Source: Agrobacterium tumefaciens_K (GTDB lineage Bacteria; Pseudomonadota; Alphaproteobacteria; Rhizobiales; Rhizobiaceae). From it: a DNA stretch of 64,000 nucleotides. Below the pieces are notes generated by a model. That model did not search any database, was not told where the DNA came from, and was given only the letters and a program-made list of their open reading frames with translations. Below are positions 62,642 to 64,000 of this stretch, piece after piece. The position numbers were made by a program, and so were the translations under genes. The stretch spans positions 1,612,001 to 1,676,000 of the forward strand of contig NZ_JAOEGC010000001.1 in assembly GCF_031801495.1 (NCBI RefSeq), in the 5' to 3' direction. Positions within the stretch are counted from its first letter, which is position 1. The number at the start of each line of letters is the position of its first letter.

Positions 62642-63286
62642 TTAGTAGGACGTTCTTTGAACTCCGAGTTGGTCAGCAAAGCGAACCAGCTCTGGCAGCG
62701 TCTGAAGATTAAGCTTTTTCATGACTTGCCCTCGGTGCGCTTTGACCGTCGGTTCGCTGATCCCGAGTTGGTGGGCTGCCTGCTTGTTCCCTGTCCCGGT
62801 CACGACCAGAGCAAGAACGTCTTTTTCGCGTGGCGTAAGGCTGTCGTAGAGCCGTCGTGCTTGCGCGACCGTTTCCATATCCCGACGGCGTTCAGTATCG
62901 CGTTGGAGCGCCACGTGAATTGCGTCTATAAGGTCCTGAGGTCTGATTGGCTTTGTAAGAAACTCCACCGCACCCGCTTTGATTGCCTTCACGGCCATTG
63001 GGATGTCCCCATGCCCGCTAATAAATATTATAGGGATTTCGTTGCCGATCTTGTTCAAGTGGTTCTGAAGTGAGATGCCGCTTTGTCCGGTCAACCTGAC
63101 GTCAAGTATCAGACAGGCCTGCCGCGACAGGTCTACCTCGTCGAGGAATTCCTCCGCGGAGCGATAGGCCTCCACGCGAAATCCAACAGACTGCAGAAGC
63201 TCCTGGAGGGCAATCCGGATGTCCTCGTCGTCGTCGACGATATAGACCTGACGAGGATAATCTAAAGCGTCACTAGATTTTGGCAT
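62642..63286 (-). CDS. FixJ-type response regulator
   Basis: A 214-residue receiver-LuxR protein. VYIVDDDEDIRIALQELLQS has the acidic pocket, CLILDVRLTGQSGISLQNHL the phospho-aspartate and VEFLTKPIRPQDLIDAIHVA the lysine. The C-terminal HTH is LTPREKDVLALVVTGTGNKQ, AAHQLGISEPTVKAHRGQVM. It overlaps the kinase gene to its right by 14 bp, so the pair is coupled. It resembles the 57026 regulator but belongs to a separate two-component unit. Confidence 0.93.
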   Translation of the reverse strand: MPKSSDALDYPRQVYIVDDDEDIRIALQELLQSVGFRVEAYRSAEEFLDEVDLSRQACLILDVRLTGQSGISLQNHLNKIGNEIPIIFISGHGDIPMAVKAIKAGAVEFLTKPIRPQDLIDAIHVALQRDTERRRDMETVAQARRLYDSLTPREKDVLALVVTGTGNKQAAHQLGISEPTVKAHRGQVMKKLNLQTLPELVRFADQLGVQRTSY

Positions 63287-64000
63287 CGTTCACAGCCGGA
63301 ATTGAGAATGCGAATTTTGCCCCCGCGGTATCCGTCTCACTGCCCGCGGAAATCTTTCCACCGTGAGCCTCGACAATGGACCGACATATGGCCAACCCAA
63401 GGCCCATTCCCTCGCGTTTTGTCGTGAACATCGCATCGAAAATCCGCTCATTGTCCAAATCATTTAGACCGGGCCCCGTGTCGGACACCGAAACCTCAAC
63501 CTCTGCCTCAGAAAGATTCTTCGATGAAATCGTGATCCTTCGCGTGGCAGTCTCTGCTGATGTCATCGCCTCCATCGCATTCATCAGCAAATTAAGAATG
63601 AGTTGCTGTAGTTGAACTCTATCCCCATAAACGCGAGGGATACTTGGGACGAGGCGTGTTTCCACCTCCGCATTATGTCGGCGTATCTCTCCCCGCAGGA
63701 GGCTGACGACCTCCTGAACAACCTCATTCAGGTCAATCTCAACAAATTTGTCGGGCGATTTACTCGCAAGTCCGCGTATAGATCGGACCACATCCCCGGC
63801 TCGATGGCTGTTCTGTGCCATCCGGTCGGCGGCAGCCTTTGCTTGTTCAAGGTATCGCAGACAGGTTTCCGCGTTTGAAACGATTGCGGTCAGCGGTTGG
63901 TTCACCTCGTGTGCAATCGACGCCGCTAACTCACCGAGACGCGACAGCCGACCGACCAACGCGAGGTTCGCCTGAGCTTGGCGCAACGCATCGTCCATCT
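63273..64000 (-). CDS. Sensor histidine kinase (C-terminal part, cut by window edge)
   Basis: The transmitter portion of a kinase whose N-terminus lies beyond the window. The H-box is LAASIAHEVNQPLTAIVSNA, the N-box LILNLLMNAMEAMTSAETAT, and the G-boxes VSVSDTGPGLNDLDNERIFD and TTKREGMGLGLAICRSIVEA. The visible start-like methionine (MDDALRQAQANLALVGRLSR) is typical of the PAS-to-kinase linker, so sensor domains should precede it. It is the likely partner of the overlapping FixJ-type regulator. Confidence 0.92.
   Translation of the reverse strand, partial: MDDALRQAQANLALVGRLSRLGELAASIAHEVNQPLTAIVSNAETCLRYLEQAKAAADRMAQNSHRAGDVVRSIRGLASKSPDKFVEIDLNEVVQEVVSLLRGEIRRHNAEVETRLVPSIPRVYGDRVQLQQLILNLLMNAMEAMTSAETATRRITISSKNLSEAEVEVSVSDTGPGLNDLDNERIFDAMFTTKREGMGLGLAICRSIVEAHGGKISAGSETDTAGAKFAFSIPAVNDAKI

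Overview
The window is high-GC alphaproteobacterial DNA. Gene content, the speF leader RNA and the many short intergenic palindromes point to the Rhizobiaceae, most likely Agrobacterium/Rhizobium; this is inferred from recognised families, not from a database search. The left half (1 to about 34.9 kb) reads as conserved replicon backbone. The right half (about 35 kb to the end) is an accessory region with different codon use, a Tn7-like transposition module, an IS remnant, short orphan genes and dense regulatory genes.

Backbone, left to right: lysS (cut by the window edge) and gltX, an SLC13-type permease, a TerC membrane protein, and a TetR-controlled EmrA/EmrB-like efflux pair with two visible operators. 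Next come an FMN-binding PPOX protein and a LacI-type regulator that share a CpG-centred palindrome, followed by xylB and xylA (xylose to xylulose 5-phosphate). A TetR regulator with a tagac-N5-gtcta operator faces an EamA exporter. Then a GH1 beta-glucosidase with paired LacI-type half-sites, a nitroreductase, the metNIQ methionine importer, a membrane GGDEF-EAL protein, trhO (tRNA wobble uridine hydroxylation), an overlapping CYTH/CHAD pair, eda (KDPG aldolase), a DUF533 protein whose ribosome site lies inside a perfect hairpin, two GNAT acetyltransferases, a NicO-type Ni/Co exporter with its DUF1007 partner, a LysR regulator, and the speF leader RNA in front of ornithine decarboxylase (odc).

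Accessory region: unknown genes at 35.2-36.9 kb, a decayed IS3-family element (37.1-37.7 kb), and a minus-strand tnsA-tnsB-tnsC-tniQ operon (37.76-43.77 kb) with overlapping or tightly spaced genes. Across a 1.3-kb palindrome-rich gap lies a divergent block: an unknown 149-aa protein with its own terminator, a second TnsA-like protein that seems to have lost catalytic residues, and a soluble FtsH-like AAA+ zinc metalloprotease. A candidate transposon end (terminal TGTCA plus repeated motifs) lies at about 49377. No CRISPR array or cas gene is visible, so this is not recognisably a CRISPR-guided Tn7 element. The pairing of a complete Tn7-like core with a degenerate TnsA and an AAA+ protease is the best candidate here for an undescribed system.

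The last 14 kb carries a truncated ClpP-like periplasmic protein, small ORFs, an alpha/beta hydrolase, a PIN-domain toxin without an evident antitoxin, a catalase, a MerA/Lpd-like flavoprotein disulfide reductase, a histidine kinase-FixJ-receiver operon with 4-bp gene overlaps, a LysR regulator, two overlapping AraC regulators, and a second FixJ-type regulator and kinase pair that runs off the right edge. Catalase, disulfide reductase and two-component genes together suggest an oxidative-stress or host-signal response island, which is inference.
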